Shown here piece by piece: positions 55,435 through 64,000 of a stretch of DNA of 64,000 nucleotides. Position 1 is the first letter of the stretch, and the number at the start of each line of letters is the position of its first letter. The notes below the pieces were generated by a model. It worked only from the letters and a program-made list of their open reading frames with translations. It had not been told where the DNA came from and made no database searches. Source of the DNA: Heliomarina baculiformis (GTDB lineage: Bacteria > Pseudomonadota > Alphaproteobacteria > Rhodobacterales > Rhodobacteraceae); contig NZ_JAIMIC010000014.1 in NCBI RefSeq assembly GCF_019966545.1, positions 1 to 64,000 of the forward strand. Reading direction: 5' to 3'. A program made the translations under genes and the position numbers.

Positions 55435-55665
55435 TTACGCTTCCAGAACTTCCCAGCGTTTCGTTTTGGACTTGGGTGCACATTCGATGATGCGCACGGT
55501 ATCGCCCGTCTTGTAGGTGTTCTTCTCGTCATGCGCACGGTACTTCTTGGACCGGCGGATGGTCTTTTTCAGAACCGGGTGTGTAAAGCGGCGTTCGACC
55601 GAAACGGTTACGGTCTGTGCGTTGGCGTCGCTGGTGACGGTGCCTTGCAGAATACGTTTGGGCAT
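55435..55665 (-). CDS. rpsQ: 30S ribosomal protein S17
   Basis: 76 residues: [56 protein letters not shown]. It has the OB-fold and binds the 5' domain of 16S rRNA. Confidence 0.97.
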   Translation of the reverse strand: MPKRILQGTVTSDANAQTVTVSVERRFTHPVLKKTIRRSKKYRAHDEKNTYKTGDTVRIIECAPKSKTKRWEVLEA

Positions 55666-55676
55666 CTATCGGCTCC

Positions 55677-55883
55677 TTATTCTTGCGACGCCGCGGCTGC
55701 GGCTTTCTGGTTCAGAATGGTCTTCACGCGGGCAGCGTTGCGACGCGCCGCACGGATCCGCGCCGGATTTTCGAGCTGGCCGGTGGCCTGCTGAAAGCGC
55801 AGGTTGAAGCTTTCTTTTTTCAGGTTGGCAAGTTCTTCGCGGAGCTGGTCCGGAGTCTTGTCATTCAGTTCCTTGGCGTTCAT
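55677..55883 (-). CDS. rpmC: 50S ribosomal protein L29
   Basis: 68 residues: [39 protein letters not shown], short Ala-rich end. Normally directly follows rplP; here 2.8 kb and three genes separate them, so rpmC should start a new transcript. No clear promoter was picked out. Confidence 0.97.
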   Translation of the reverse strand: MNAKELNDKTPDQLREELANLKKESFNLRFQQATGQLENPARIRAARRNAARVKTILNQKAAAAASQE

Positions 55884-56109
55884 GTCGCCCTTCCTTTCAA
55901 CATCACTGGCAGGCCCCTTGCCTCTGCGCGAGGGTCACCGTGATTCCAGTGGAGTTCATGATGAAGTGGCCATTTAGACGCCAAGCGCCCATAAAGCAAC
56001 CCCTGTCTGTCCCTGCCGGGGGATTTGCCTTCAAACGGGCGAAATAACCCGCATTTACTGGCGATTTTGCCCTCTCGCCTTGGCTGTGACCCTGCGCTAT
56101 CACAGCCCC

Positions 56110-56730
56110 ATGTCACAGATCGAGTCGCTTTTCGCCACCCGCCTATACCGCGCCGCCCTGTCGGAGTTCGGCCCTGCCATCGACCGCGAAGAGCTGGAAG
56201 GCTCTTGCTGGTCCATTGCCGAGGATGATGAAGCCGGGCAGGACTGGTGCGAAGAGAACGGCTATCCCGGTTACACGAGCTATGCCTCGCTGACCGATCT
56301 TGGCTGGCGGTTCCCGATCTTCAAGGATCTGACCAAGGCGCTGGATCAACATGTATTGGCCTTTCTCGAAGATCTCGAATTCGATCTCGACGGGCGTAAG
56401 CTGGTGCTGGACGATCTCTGGATCAATATCCTTGCGCCGGACGGGAGCCATGGCTCGCATATCCATCCACACAGCGTGATCAGCGGAACGACCTATGTGA
56501 CGATGCCCGAGGATGCGAGCGCGATCAAGTTCGAAGACCCACGCCATGCGATGATGATGGCCGCCCCGCCCCGCCGCAAGGATGCGCGCAAGGAATTACG
56601 CAGCTTTATCTATGTCGCGCCAGAGCCGGGCGAGGTTCTGCTGTGGGAAAGCTGGCTACGTCACGAAGTGCCGATGAACCGCTCGGAGGACGAGCGGATC
56701 AGCGTCAGCTTTAACTACCGATGGGACTGA
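56110..56730 (+). CDS. TIGR02466-type 2OG-Fe(II) oxygenase-like protein
   Basis: 206 residues from the ATG at 56110. It shows the family's iron-site pattern HGSHIHPHSVISGTTYV, a DPR block, PEPGEVLLWESWLRHEVPMN with a second His, and SFNYRWD at the end. Such proteins are putative hydroxylases. It is transcribed opposite to the ribosomal genes, divergent from rpmC and convergent (20-base overlap of ends) with the EamA gene. The substrate is unknown. Confidence 0.83.
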   Translation: MSQIESLFATRLYRAALSEFGPAIDREELEGSCWSIAEDDEAGQDWCEENGYPGYTSYASLTDLGWRFPIFKDLTKALDQHVLAFLEDLEFDLDGRKLVLDDLWINILAPDGSHGSHIHPHSVISGTTYVTMPEDASAIKFEDPRHAMMMAAPPRRKDARKELRSFIYVAPEPGEVLLWESWLRHEVPMNRSEDERISVSFNYRWD

Positions 56731-57595
56731 CCTTGCGCCGTGCCGGGATCAGGGTGACCGTCACCAGCCCGGCAAGGACAAGCCCCGCACCTATCATGCT
56801 TTCGTAGGTGACCGGTTCGCCCACGATATAGATCGCCAGCACCCATGCGGTGACCGGCTCCATCAGGGCAAGGGTCACGGCGGTCGAGGCGGTCACGTAG
56901 TTCAGACCCCAGGTATAGAAGGCATAGGCCAGACCGGTGGCCGCGACGCCGAGGAAGGCGATGCCCATCAGCGCGCTGCCATCCAATGCCCAGCCAAGCG
57001 GCACGAAGGCGAGAATCGGCAGCGTCACCAGCGCGGCGATGCTGAACGTGCTGGCCGCGATGACGGTTGTAGGAGCCTTGTCGCTGATCCGGCTGGTGGC
57101 AAGCGAATAGGCCGCGTAGCAGGCCCCGGCCAGAAGCGCGATCACGATGCCAAGATAGGGTCGGTCACCGCTGCCCAGAGTAGAAAGCATGGCGACCCCG
57201 GTGATCGAAATTCCCTGCCCGAAGACGCGCATCCGGTTCGGTGTGCGGTTGCTTTGCAGCGATTCATATAGCGTGGCAAATACCGGCGCGCTGCCGATGG
57301 TGACGGCGGTGCCGACGCCGACGCCTGCGAGGGTCACGCCCCAGAAGAACAGGAGGTTGTAAAAGCCGATGGCGATACCGGCAAAGACGATCCCCGGCCA
57401 AGGCAGATCGGGCATCTTGGTGATGTCGTATTTCTGGGCGTAGGCAATGGCCAGAAGGGCGATGGACCCGACGAGAAGCCTCAGCGCGCCGACGGCAAGG
57501 GGATCGCGACCCTCGGGTAGCAGGCTTTGCACCGTGCCAGTTGTTCCCCAAAGAACCGCCGCCAGAACGACGGCCAGAACGCCGACTAATCTCAT
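56711..57595 (-). CDS. EamA-family (DMT superfamily) transporter
   Basis: 294 residues from the ATG at 57595 after AGGGG. About ten hydrophobic segments (VGVLAVVLAAVLWGTTGT, LRLLVGSIALLAIAYAQ, and others) and two EamA repeats. It probably exports or imports a small metabolite. No motif fixes the substrate. Confidence 0.9.
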   Translation of the reverse strand: MRLVGVLAVVLAAVLWGTTGTVQSLLPEGRDPLAVGALRLLVGSIALLAIAYAQKYDITKMPDLPWPGIVFAGIAIGFYNLLFFWGVTLAGVGVGTAVTIGSAPVFATLYESLQSNRTPNRMRVFGQGISITGVAMLSTLGSGDRPYLGIVIALLAGACYAAYSLATSRISDKAPTTVIAASTFSIAALVTLPILAFVPLGWALDGSALMGIAFLGVAATGLAYAFYTWGLNYVTASTAVTLALMEPVTAWVLAIYIVGEPVTYESMIGAGLVLAGLVTVTLIPARRKVSPIGS

Positions 57596-57598
57596 CAC

Positions 57599-57897
57599 TT
57601 ACCCCTGTTTCTATCTGAAGTTGCCGAGAAGGACGCTCGCGTGTCAACAATTGCTTACTGAATAAAACGATTGCCACACCAAGTGTTTGCTTCTCAGGCA
57701 CCGGTCAGAACTTCGCTTTAAATATGAACGCCCAAAGCGCTCGACGGATGAAAATCAAGGCGCGGAAACGACGGTGGCCAATTGTCCCATCCTGCGCGCC
57801 TCTTCATGTAATAAATCCGGGTTTGGCCGATTCCCGCTTTGTTATTAGCATGAAATGCCGTCCGTCCGCGCGCCTTTTGCATGTGACCTGACCGGGG
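57599..57897. other. Gap between EamA and DUF421 genes
   Basis: 299 bases, slightly AT-rich, without a supported gene or clear hairpin. Confidence 0.45.
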
Positions 57898-58416
57898 CTA
57901 TTGGACGCGTCGCGTTCCATCGAGAAGGCTTTCCTGCAAGGTCGGTCCGTGGAGGACAGAGATATCTCCGGTTGTCTCAAGCACTACGGCCCGGACTTCG
58001 GAATAATCGAGCACATTAGCCTCGCGGAGCTTGGCGACCAGATCATCCTTGGCGACCCGCGTCGCGCGCAGCGCATCGTCAAAGATTTCACCATCCCGCA
58101 TCAGCAGGACGGGCGCATTCTGGACCACGGTTTCAACGGTGCTCGAGGCGATGCGGAGCCTGGCCATAATATATTGGACGCCCAAGAGGGCGGCGATGGC
58201 GGCCAGCGATTGAACAAATGCGGGCCATTCAGAGGATTGACTTGCCCCTGCCAAGAGCGAGCCGGTGGCGACAGTGACCACGAAATCGAAAGCCGTCATC
58301 TTGGAAAAGGTGCGAAGGCCAACGACCCGCACGATGAAGATAACCCAAAACACCGTGATCGTTGCCAGGATGACGCCGGAGGCAATGCCGTCCGCAAGGG
58401 GCTGTTCAAAGAACAT
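57898..58416 (-). CDS. DUF421 (YetF-like) membrane protein
   Basis: 172 residues. N-terminal membrane helices (GVILATITVFWVIFIVRVVG, and a later FVQSLAAIAALLGVQYIMARL) are followed by a soluble YetF domain with GEIFDDALRATRVAKDDLVAKLRE (abbreviated), DYSEVRAVVLETTGDISVL. The function of YetF proteins is unknown (spore-coat/envelope roles in Bacillus). Confidence 0.88.
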   Translation of the reverse strand: MFFEQPLADGIASGVILATITVFWVIFIVRVVGLRTFSKMTAFDFVVTVATGSLLAGASQSSEWPAFVQSLAAIAALLGVQYIMARLRIASSTVETVVQNAPVLLMRDGEIFDDALRATRVAKDDLVAKLREANVLDYSEVRAVVLETTGDISVLHGPTLQESLLDGTRRVQ

Positions 58417-58622
58417 TGTCAGCCCCCCGCCGCAATGTTCTCAGGCGGCCGACCGACGCCCAGATGTTCCGAATGCGTGCGGACGGTTCGATAAAAGTTT
58501 CGATTGGCCTAATTCCTTTTGTTGTCGGGCCTCGGCTCCCCGCCGAATTCAACCTCTCTGGGTTGAACGCGCCACAGCATGTTTTGTTCATCCGCTCCGG
58601 GTGGAACATAGACCGAGGCACA

Positions 58623-58657
58623 ACGAAAAACCCCCGCCGTTTGCACGACGGGGGTTT
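58623..58657 (-). terminator. Terminator after rplP
   Basis: AAACCCCCG (58628-58636) pairs with CGGGGGTTT (58649-58657). On the minus strand TTTTTCG follows. It ends the rplB...rplP transcript. Confidence 0.88.
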
Positions 58658-58689
58658 CCTGTTTCTGATCGGAGTTCCCTCCGGACCGC

Positions 58690-59103
58690 TTACCAGTCTT
58701 CGCGAACGACGACGCGAGTCTTGATCGGCAGCTTCATCGCGGCGAGGCGCAGGGCTTCGCGGGCGATTTCTTCGTTAACGCCGTCGAGTTCGAACATCAC
58801 GCGACCGGGCTTGACCTTGCATGCCCAGTAATCGACGGAGCCCTTACCTTTACCCATCCGCACTTCAGTCGGCTTGGAGGTCACCGGGGTATCCGGGAAA
58901 ATCCGGATCCAGACACGGCCCTGACGTTTCATGTGGCGGGTCATCGCGCGGCGAGCCGCTTCGATCTGACGTGCCGTCACACGCTCGGGTTGGAGGGCCT
59001 TGAGGCCGAAAGTCCCGAAGTTGAGGTCAGAACCGCCCTTGGCGAGACCGCTGATGCGGCCTTTGTGCTGCTTGCGGTATTTTGTACGCTTAGGTTGAAG
59101 CAT
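58690..59103 (-). CDS. rplP: 50S ribosomal protein L16
   Basis: 137 residues: [62 protein letters not shown]. It is essential for the peptidyl-transferase A-site. A terminator, not rpmC, follows it. Confidence 0.98.
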   Translation of the reverse strand: MLQPKRTKYRKQHKGRISGLAKGGSDLNFGTFGLKALQPERVTARQIEAARRAMTRHMKRQGRVWIRIFPDTPVTSKPTEVRMGKGKGSVDYWACKVKPGRVMFELDGVNEEIAREALRLAAMKLPIKTRVVVREDW

Positions 59104-59115
59104 CTTTCTTTCTCC

Positions 59116-59823
59116 TTAGCGGCGGCCACCGGCGCCACGCGGGGCCGGACCGTCCTGGAGTTCCTGTGCCTTGCGTTCACGCGCGGAGGGATCATGTTCC
59201 ATGATCTCGCCTTTGAAGATCCAGGTCTTGATCCCGATGATCCCGTAGGCGGTTTGCGCCTCGACGTGAGCGTAATCGATATCCGCACGCAGGGTGTGCA
59301 GCGGCACGCGGCCTTCACGGTACCATTCGGTACGCGCGATTTCCGCACCGCCGAGACGACCGGCGAGGTTCACACGGATGCCGAGGGCGCCCATGCGCAT
59401 CGCGTTCTGCACCGCACGCTTCATCGCGCGACGGAAGGACACACGACGCTCGAGCTGCTGCGCGATGGATTCACCCACCAGCGCGGCGTCGAGTTCAGGC
59501 TTGCGCACTTCGACGATGTTCAGGTGAAGCTCGCTGTCGGTCATATTGGCGATCTTCTTGCGCAGCGTTTCGATGTCTGCGCCTTTCTTGCCAATGATGA
59601 CACCCGGACGGGCCGTGTGGATCGTGACGCGGCACTTCTTGTGCGGACGTTCGATGATCACGCGGGCAATACCGGCCTGCTTGCACTCATCCTTGATGAA
59701 ATCACGGATCTTCAGGTCTTCGAGCAGAAGATCGCCGTAATCTTTCGTGTCGGCATACCAGCGGCTGTCCCAGGTGCGGTTGACCTGAAGGCGCATGCCA
59801 ATCGGATTGACTTTGTTACCCAT
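59116..59823 (-). CDS. rpsC: 30S ribosomal protein S3
   Basis: 235 residues: [20 protein letters not shown], the KH domain ([20 protein letters not shown]) and [18 protein letters not shown]3 lies at the mRNA entry and also acts as a helicase. Confidence 0.98.
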   Translation of the reverse strand: MGNKVNPIGMRLQVNRTWDSRWYADTKDYGDLLLEDLKIRDFIKDECKQAGIARVIIERPHKKCRVTIHTARPGVIIGKKGADIETLRKKIANMTDSELHLNIVEVRKPELDAALVGESIAQQLERRVSFRRAMKRAVQNAMRMGALGIRVNLAGRLGGAEIARTEWYREGRVPLHTLRADIDYAHVEAQTAYGIIGIKTWIFKGEIMEHDPSARERKAQELQDGPAPRGAGGRR

Positions 59824-60203
59824 TAGGCTTGCTCCTCAACTTGACGCACCTTGATGGTGATCTCGGAAAACGGCTTTACGATCTTGCCGAACCGGCCACG
59901 GGCACGCGGACGACCGCGCTTCATGGTCATGTTCTTGCCAACATAGGCTTCGGCGACGATCAGCTCGTCCACGTCCAGGTTGTGGTTGTTTTCGGCGTTC
60001 GCGATGGCGGACTGCAGGCACTTGCGTACATCCTCGGCGATCCGCTTTTTCGAGAAGGTCAGATCGGTCAGCGCGCGATCAACTTTCTTGCCACGGATCA
60101 TCGCGGCGACCAGGTTCAGCTTTTGCGGGGACGTACGGAGCATGCGCAGTTTTGCCATTGCTTCGTTATCGGCCACGCGGCGGGGATTTTTGTCCTTGCT
60201 CAT
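59823..60203 (-). CDS. rplV: 50S ribosomal protein L22
   Basis: 126 residues. The S3-side end overlaps rpsC by one base. [18 protein letters not shown] and [19 protein letters not shown] mark L22, whose loop lines the exit tunnel. Confidence 0.98.
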   Translation of the reverse strand: MSKDKNPRRVADNEAMAKLRMLRTSPQKLNLVAAMIRGKKVDRALTDLTFSKKRIAEDVRKCLQSAIANAENNHNLDVDELIVAEAYVGKNMTMKRGRPRARGRFGKIVKPFSEITIKVRQVEEQA

Positions 60204-60206
60204 GGC

Positions 60207-60485
60207 TTATTTCCGCTTCGCTTTTTTGTCAGCGGCGTGACCGTAATAGGTCCGGGTCGGCGAATACTCACCGAACTTCTGACCAATCATGTCTTCCGTG
60301 ACGTTGACAGGAACGTGTTTCTTGCCGTTGTAGACGCCAAACGTCAGGCCCACGAACTGGGGCAGGATCGTCGAGCGGCGCGACCAGATCTTGATGACTT
60401 CGTGACGGCTGCCTTCGCGGGCCGCCTCGGCCTTTTTCAACACGTAAGCGTCGACAAAAGGACCTTTCCAAACAGAGCGAGACAT
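60207..60485 (-). CDS. rpsS: 30S ribosomal protein S19
   Basis: 92 residues: [46 protein letters not shown] (abbreviated), [17 protein letters not shown]. Confidence 0.98.
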   Translation of the reverse strand: MSRSVWKGPFVDAYVLKKAEAAREGSRHEVIKIWSRRSTILPQFVGLTFGVYNGKKHVPVNVTEDMIGQKFGEYSPTRTYYGHAADKKAKRK

Positions 60486-60488
60486 GTC

Positions 60489-61331
60489 TTAGCGCCCTTT
60501 CTTCTTGGCGTGCCGCGAGCGGATGATCAGCTTGCTGGACGCTTTGTTCTTGTTCCGGGTCTTGGCACCTTTGGTCGGTTTGCCCCAAGGGGTAACCGGG
60601 TGACGACCACCAGAGGTACGGCCTTCACCACCACCGTGAGGGTGGTCGATCGGGTTCATCACGACACCACGCACAGAGGGGCGGATGCCCTTGTGGCGCA
60701 TGCGGCCGGCTTTACCGTAGTTCTGGTTGCTGTTGTCGGGGTTCGAAACCGCACCGACAGTTGCCATGCATTCCTGACGGACCATGCGCAGCTCGCCCGA
60801 GGAGAGGCGGATCTGGGCGTAGCCTCCGTCACGGCCGACGAACTGGGCATAGGTGCCCGCGGCGCGTGCGATCTGGCCACCCTTGCCGGGCTTCATCTCG
60901 ATGTTGTGCACGATGGTACCGATCGGCATGCCCGAGAACGGCATCGCGTTACCCGGCTTGATGTCGACCTTGGTGCCCGCGACGACCTTGTCGCCGACTG
61001 CCAGACGCTGCGGCGCGAGGATATAGGCCTGCTCGCCGTCTTCGTACTGGATCAGGGCAATGAACGCGGTCCGGTTCGGGTCATATTCGATCCGTGCAAC
61101 GACGGCCGATACGTCGAACTTGTTCCGCTTGAAATCTACAACGCGATAGAGGCGCTTTGCCCCACCACCGCGGCGACGCGATGTAATACGTCCGGTGTTG
61201 TTCCGGCCGCCCGACTTCGTCAGACCCTCGGTGAGGGATTTGACGGGGCGTCCTTTCCACAGCTCCGAACGGTCGATCAGCACCAGCCCGCGCTGGCCCG
61301 GCGTCGTCGGCTTATACGACTTGAGTGCCAT
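60489..61331 (-). CDS. rplB: 50S ribosomal protein L2
   Basis: 280 residues: [52 protein letters not shown] and the basic end. It is required for subunit association and peptidyl transfer. Normally it directly follows rplW; here a 395-base gap with two hairpins separates them. Confidence 0.98.
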   Translation of the reverse strand: MALKSYKPTTPGQRGLVLIDRSELWKGRPVKSLTEGLTKSGGRNNTGRITSRRRGGGAKRLYRVVDFKRNKFDVSAVVARIEYDPNRTAFIALIQYEDGEQAYILAPQRLAVGDKVVAGTKVDIKPGNAMPFSGMPIGTIVHNIEMKPGKGGQIARAAGTYAQFVGRDGGYAQIRLSSGELRMVRQECMATVGAVSNPDNSNQNYGKAGRMRHKGIRPSVRGVVMNPIDHPHGGGEGRTSGGRHPVTPWGKPTKGAKTRNKNKASSKLIIRSRHAKKKGR

Positions 61332-61726
61332 GCTTTCTGTCTTCCGTTTAGCAAACGCTGCCGTCGTTTCCCGCGCGGGGACGTAGGGCAGCTATGTATT
61401 GGGTACTTGCCGGACGGTTGGAATTGGCCGCCGCTGACAGACTACCCTATGTTACAGGGCCCCGAAGGTCCCCAGGTTCAATAAGCACAAGACCCCGGAA
61501 CGAATCCCGGGGCCGCGTGATTGGGTGCGTCTAGCAGGGATGGGTGGGGGTGGCAAGGGGAAGAAGGACTGCAAATGTCGCCTTGCTTCTCTGGTTGAGG
61601 ATTAGGATCTTGGACCTCTTTTGCGACCAAGTCGAGCCCCCCCTCAAACAACGCAAAAGCCCCCCGCCGTCCGGCGAGGGGCTTTCTTACTTCTAACGCT
61701 TGGCAGGGTCTCCCCTGCCCTCACGA
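61332..61726. other. rplW-rplB gap with two terminator-like hairpins
   Basis: 395 bases. No gene. A strong hairpin just after rplW (61652-61685) and a second one (CCCCGG 61493-61498 with CCGGGG 61507-61512) lie here. rplB must therefore have its own promoter in the remaining bases, but none stood out. Confidence 0.6.
61652..61685 (-). terminator. Terminator after rplW
   Basis: AAAGCCCC with CGCCG (61656-61669) pairs with CGGCG and GGGGCTTT (61672-61685). TTTTGCG follows on the minus strand. It ends rpsJ-rplC-rplD-rplW. Confidence 0.88.
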
Positions 61727-62023
61727 TCACAGACCGGTGGTCACGTCGATCGTGTTGCCCTCTTCAAGGGTCACGTAGGCTTTCTTGACGTCTTTCCGGC
61801 GGCCCATCTGGCCGCGGAAACGCTTTGCCTTGCCTTTGGTGATGGTCGTGTTGACGGCCTTCACCTTGACACCAAAGAGAGCCTCGACGGCCTCTTTGAT
61901 CTGCGGCTTGTTGCTGTCGATCGACACTTCAAAGACAACGGCATTGGCCTCAGAGGCCATGGTTGCTTTCTCGGTGATGACCGGCTTGCGGATCACGTCG
62001 TAATGTTCTGCCTTGGCACTCAT
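61727..62023 (-). CDS. rplW: 50S ribosomal protein L23
   Basis: 98 residues: [40 protein letters not shown]-type block (residue order as [10 protein letters not shown]), [16 protein letters not shown]. It lies at the tunnel exit and binds trigger factor. Confidence 0.98.
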   Translation of the reverse strand: MSAKAEHYDVIRKPVITEKATMASEANAVVFEVSIDSNKPQIKEAVEALFGVKVKAVNTTITKGKAKRFRGQMGRRKDVKKAYVTLEEGNTIDVTTGL

Positions 62024-62637
62024 TTCAGTCGAGCCTCCAGTGCTTCGACACCCGCTTTGGTGATCACGAGCGTATCACGCTTGAGGATGTCATATACGTT
62101 GGCGCCCATCGTCGGCAGGATGTCCAGACCTTCGATGTTGCGGGCCGCCTTGGCGAAACCTTCGTTGACCGACGCGCCGTCGATGATCAGCGCGCGCTTC
62201 CAGCCAAGGCTGGCGATCTGCTTGGCCAGTGCACCGGTCTTGCCTTCGGCTTCGGCGGATTCAATCACGACCAGCTCGCCGGCTTTCGCCTTGGCGCTCA
62301 GTGCGTGACGCAGGCCCAGCTTGCGGAACTTCTTGGGCAGGTCATGCCCATGGCTGCGCGGGGTCGGGCCCTTGTAGATACCACCTTTACGGAAGATCGG
62401 CGCGTTACGGTCACCGTGGCGAGCGCCGCCGGTCCCCTTCTGGCGATAGATCTTCTTGGTCGAATAGCTGGTTTCCGAGCGGGTCTTGACCTTGTGGGTG
62501 CCCTGCTGCGCGTTGTTGCGCTGCCAGCGGACCACACGGTGCAGGATGTCGGCACGCGGTTCCAGGCCGAAGAGAGCTTCGTCCAGGTCCACGCTGCCGG
62601 CGGCGCCGCCGTCCAGTTTGATGACGTCGAGTTTCAT
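62020..62637 (-). CDS. rplD: 50S ribosomal protein L4
   Basis: 205 residues: [41 protein letters not shown] (abbreviated), and the [20 protein letters not shown] tunnel loop region. L4 is the regulator of S10 operons in enteric bacteria. Confidence 0.98.
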   Translation of the reverse strand: MKLDVIKLDGGAAGSVDLDEALFGLEPRADILHRVVRWQRNNAQQGTHKVKTRSETSYSTKKIYRQKGTGGARHGDRNAPIFRKGGIYKGPTPRSHGHDLPKKFRKLGLRHALSAKAKAGELVVIESAEAEGKTGALAKQIASLGWKRALIIDGASVNEGFAKAARNIEGLDILPTMGANVYDILKRDTLVITKAGVEALEARLK

Positions 62638-63500
62638 TCTTCGCCTTCCTTCTTCTCGGCCGCGCCATCTTCTGCCTTGTCGGCTTCGATGTCGGCTTCG
62701 GCTGCTTTCAGCGCCTCGGCTTCTGCTGCGGCTTGCTCTTCGGCCAGACGCTTGGCTTCGGCTTCCGCCTCGGCGGCTGCGGCTGCGGCGGCTTCCTCGG
62801 CTGCTTTCGCGGCTTCTTCAGCGGCGGACTTCAGCGCGGCGGGCAGAATGGCGTTCTCGGGGAACGGCTTCTTGACCGCGTCCTTGACGGTGACCCAGCC
62901 ACCCTTGGAGCCCGGAACGGCGCCCTTGACCATGATCAGACCACGCTCGGCGTCGGTTTTCACGACTTCGAGGTTCTGCGTGGTGACGCGCACGGCGCCC
63001 ATGTGACCGGCCATCTTCTTGCCTTTGAAGACCTTGCCCGGATCCTGACACTGACCGGTGGAGCCGTGCGAACGGTGCGAAATCGACACACCGTGCGAGG
63101 CCCGCAGACCGCCGAAGTTGTGCCGCTTCATGGCACCGGCGAAACCTTTACCGATCGAGGTGCCGGCGACATCGACGTACTGACCTGCAAAGTAATGGTC
63201 AGCAGTGATTTCCTCACCGACGTTGATCAGGTTGTCGGGATCGACGCGGAATTCCGCGACTTTCCGCTTGGGTTCAACCTTGGCGGCGGAAAAGTGACCG
63301 CGCATCGCCTGTGAAACCCGCTTGGCTTTGGACGTACCTGCACCGAGCTGAACGGCAGTGTAGCCATCCTTGTCAGCGGTACGCTGGGCGACGACCTGAA
63401 GCTTGTCCAGCTGGAGAACGGTCACAGGGATCTGCTTGCCGTCTTCCATGAACAACCGGGTCATGCCGACTTTTTTTGCGATAATACCAGAGCGCAACAT
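62634..63500 (-). CDS. rplC: 50S ribosomal protein L3 with long Ala/Glu tail
   Basis: 288 residues; the core (about 1-220) is normal: [59 protein letters not shown]. After about residue 215 there is a roughly 70-residue low-complexity tail rich in Ala and Glu (blocks [19 protein letters not shown] and [15 protein letters not shown]), predicted to be a charged helix. Ordinary L3 is about 210 residues. Such tails are seen in other Rhodobacterales; the role is unknown. Confidence 0.97.
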   Translation of the reverse strand: MLRSGIIAKKVGMTRLFMEDGKQIPVTVLQLDKLQVVAQRTADKDGYTAVQLGAGTSKAKRVSQAMRGHFSAAKVEPKRKVAEFRVDPDNLINVGEEITADHYFAGQYVDVAGTSIGKGFAGAMKRHNFGGLRASHGVSISHRSHGSTGQCQDPGKVFKGKKMAGHMGAVRVTTQNLEVVKTDAERGLIMVKGAVPGSKGGWVTVKDAVKKPFPENAILPAALKSAAEEAAKAAEEAAAAAAAEAEAEAKRLAEEQAAAEAEALKAAEADIEADKAEDGAAEKKEGEE

Positions 63501-63518
63501 GTTTCTTGCCCTCCTCGC

Positions 63519-63839
63519 TTACGATTGCAGCTTGATCTCGACATCCACGCCAGCGGCGAGGTCGAGCTTCATCAGCGCGTCCACGGTCTGGGGGGTCGGA
63601 TCGACGATATCCAGCAGACGCTTGTGCGTGCGGATTTCGAACTGGTCACGGGATTTCTTGTCTACGTGGGGACCACGCAGAACGGTGAATTTCTCGATCT
63701 TGTTCGGCAGCGGAATGGGCCCGCGCACATTGGCGCCGGTCCGCTTGGCGGTGTTGACGATCTCTTGTGTGGACGCGTCCAGCACACGATAGTCAAACGC
63801 CTTGAGCCGAATGCGGATGTTTTGGCTTTGGATGGCCAT
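63519..63839 (-). CDS. rpsJ: 30S ribosomal protein S10
   Basis: 106 residues: [41 protein letters not shown] and the family C-terminus [18 protein letters not shown]. First gene of the S10 operon; also NusE in antitermination. Confidence 0.98.
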   Translation of the reverse strand: MAIQSQNIRIRLKAFDYRVLDASTQEIVNTAKRTGANVRGPIPLPNKIEKFTVLRGPHVDKKSRDQFEIRTHKRLLDIVDPTPQTVDALMKLDLAAGVDVEIKLQS

Positions 63840-63920
63840 TTAGCAATCCCCTTCAAGGGCTTTTCAAGTTGAGAGGAGGAACGACGACCACCGCCGCCCC
63901 TCATCGAACCAATTTTTGGG

Positions 63921-63940
63921 TTCGGGCGTCACCGCCCGAA
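63921..63940. other. Perfect hairpin in rpsJ leader
   Basis: TTCGGGCG (63921-63928), TCAC loop, CGCCCGAA (63933-63940), about 82-101 bases before the rpsJ start. On the minus strand it is not followed by a T run. It may be a leader hairpin controlling the S10 operon. Confidence 0.55.
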
Positions 63941-63956
63941 ATTCAGCAGATGGAAA

Positions 63957-63979
63957 AGGCCGGCTTGGCTTTCAAGCCG
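63957..63979 (-). terminator. Terminator-like hairpin upstream of rpsJ
   Basis: CGGCTTG (63961-63967) pairs with CAAGCCG (63973-63979), followed on the minus strand by GCCTTTTCC. It probably ends the gene beyond the right edge (in this position often tuf). Confidence 0.6.
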
Positions 63980-64000
63980 ACATTTCCCATTTTTGCGCTT

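Noticed and set aside
59829-61484. 551-codon open frame on the plus strand across rplV-rpsS-rplB
   Set aside because: Antisense to well-recognised ribosomal protein genes; long open frames opposite high-GC genes are common and it has no domain or ribosome site.

Overview
The window reads as chromosomal DNA of a marine-type alphaproteobacterium of the order Rhodobacterales (Roseobacter group). The basis is the high GC content, the rpmH-rnpA-yidD-(ttcA)-yidC-MOSC-yihA-argB gene order, a bztABCD-type amino-acid transporter, an ATP12 chaperone gene, DUF1127 genes and alphaproteobacterial ribosomal proteins. Genus cannot be settled from the sequence alone.

Layout. 1-950: decayed transposase genes (IS5-type start, IS1182-type remnant) beside tRNA-Arg(ACG). 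1.0-4.6 kb: orphan sensor kinase, then a TVP38 membrane protein with a flavin disulfide oxidoreductase. 4.8-13.9 kb, plus strand: L34, RNase P protein, YidD, TtcA, an EAL protein, YidC, MOSC, YihA, ArgB, a ferredoxin-like protein and a SixA-type phosphatase. 14.0-18.5 kb, minus strand: Bzt glutamate/glutamine/aspartate/asparagine ABC transporter. 18.8-24.7 kb, minus strand: ATP12 chaperone, HAD phosphatase, RluC-like synthase, CrcB, RidA, RarA, Deg protease. 24.8-25.6 kb: two small plus-strand genes, one a host-attachment-family protein. 25.6-31.0 kb and 51.6-63.8 kb: the S10-spc-alpha ribosomal protein super-operon, minus strand.

The super-operon is broken into pieces. rpsJ-rplC-rplD-rplW ends in a strong hairpin terminator. 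rplB to rplP ends in another. A three-gene insert (2OG oxygenase-like, EamA, DUF421) separates rplP from rpmC. rpmC to rpmD ends in a third terminator. About 20 kb of accessory DNA then separates rpmD from rplO-secY-adk-rpsM-rpsK-rpoA-rplQ, and rpsM has its own promoter-like sequence.

The 20-kb accessory segment (about 31.2-51.5 kb) holds: an IS5 remnant; a seven-gene catabolic/uptake cluster with a divergent GntR regulator (PF06684 protein, alpha/beta hydrolase, aldehyde dehydrogenase, polar amino-acid ABC transporter, iron alcohol dehydrogenase); a WYL regulator beside a GST gene frameshifted at a poly-C run; an exported-looking amidohydrolase; a GNAT acetyltransferase; a P-loop protein lacking the Walker A lysine; a HEPN-like small protein; an AAA ATPase plus subtilisin-like protease pair matching the IetAS anti-phage / plasmid-incompatibility module; a frameshifted DUF2867 gene; and two DUF1127 genes. 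Gaps here carry a family of degenerate dispersed repeats. The IetAS pair with the HEPN-like neighbour, sitting inside the ribosomal protein locus, is the most interesting content of the window.
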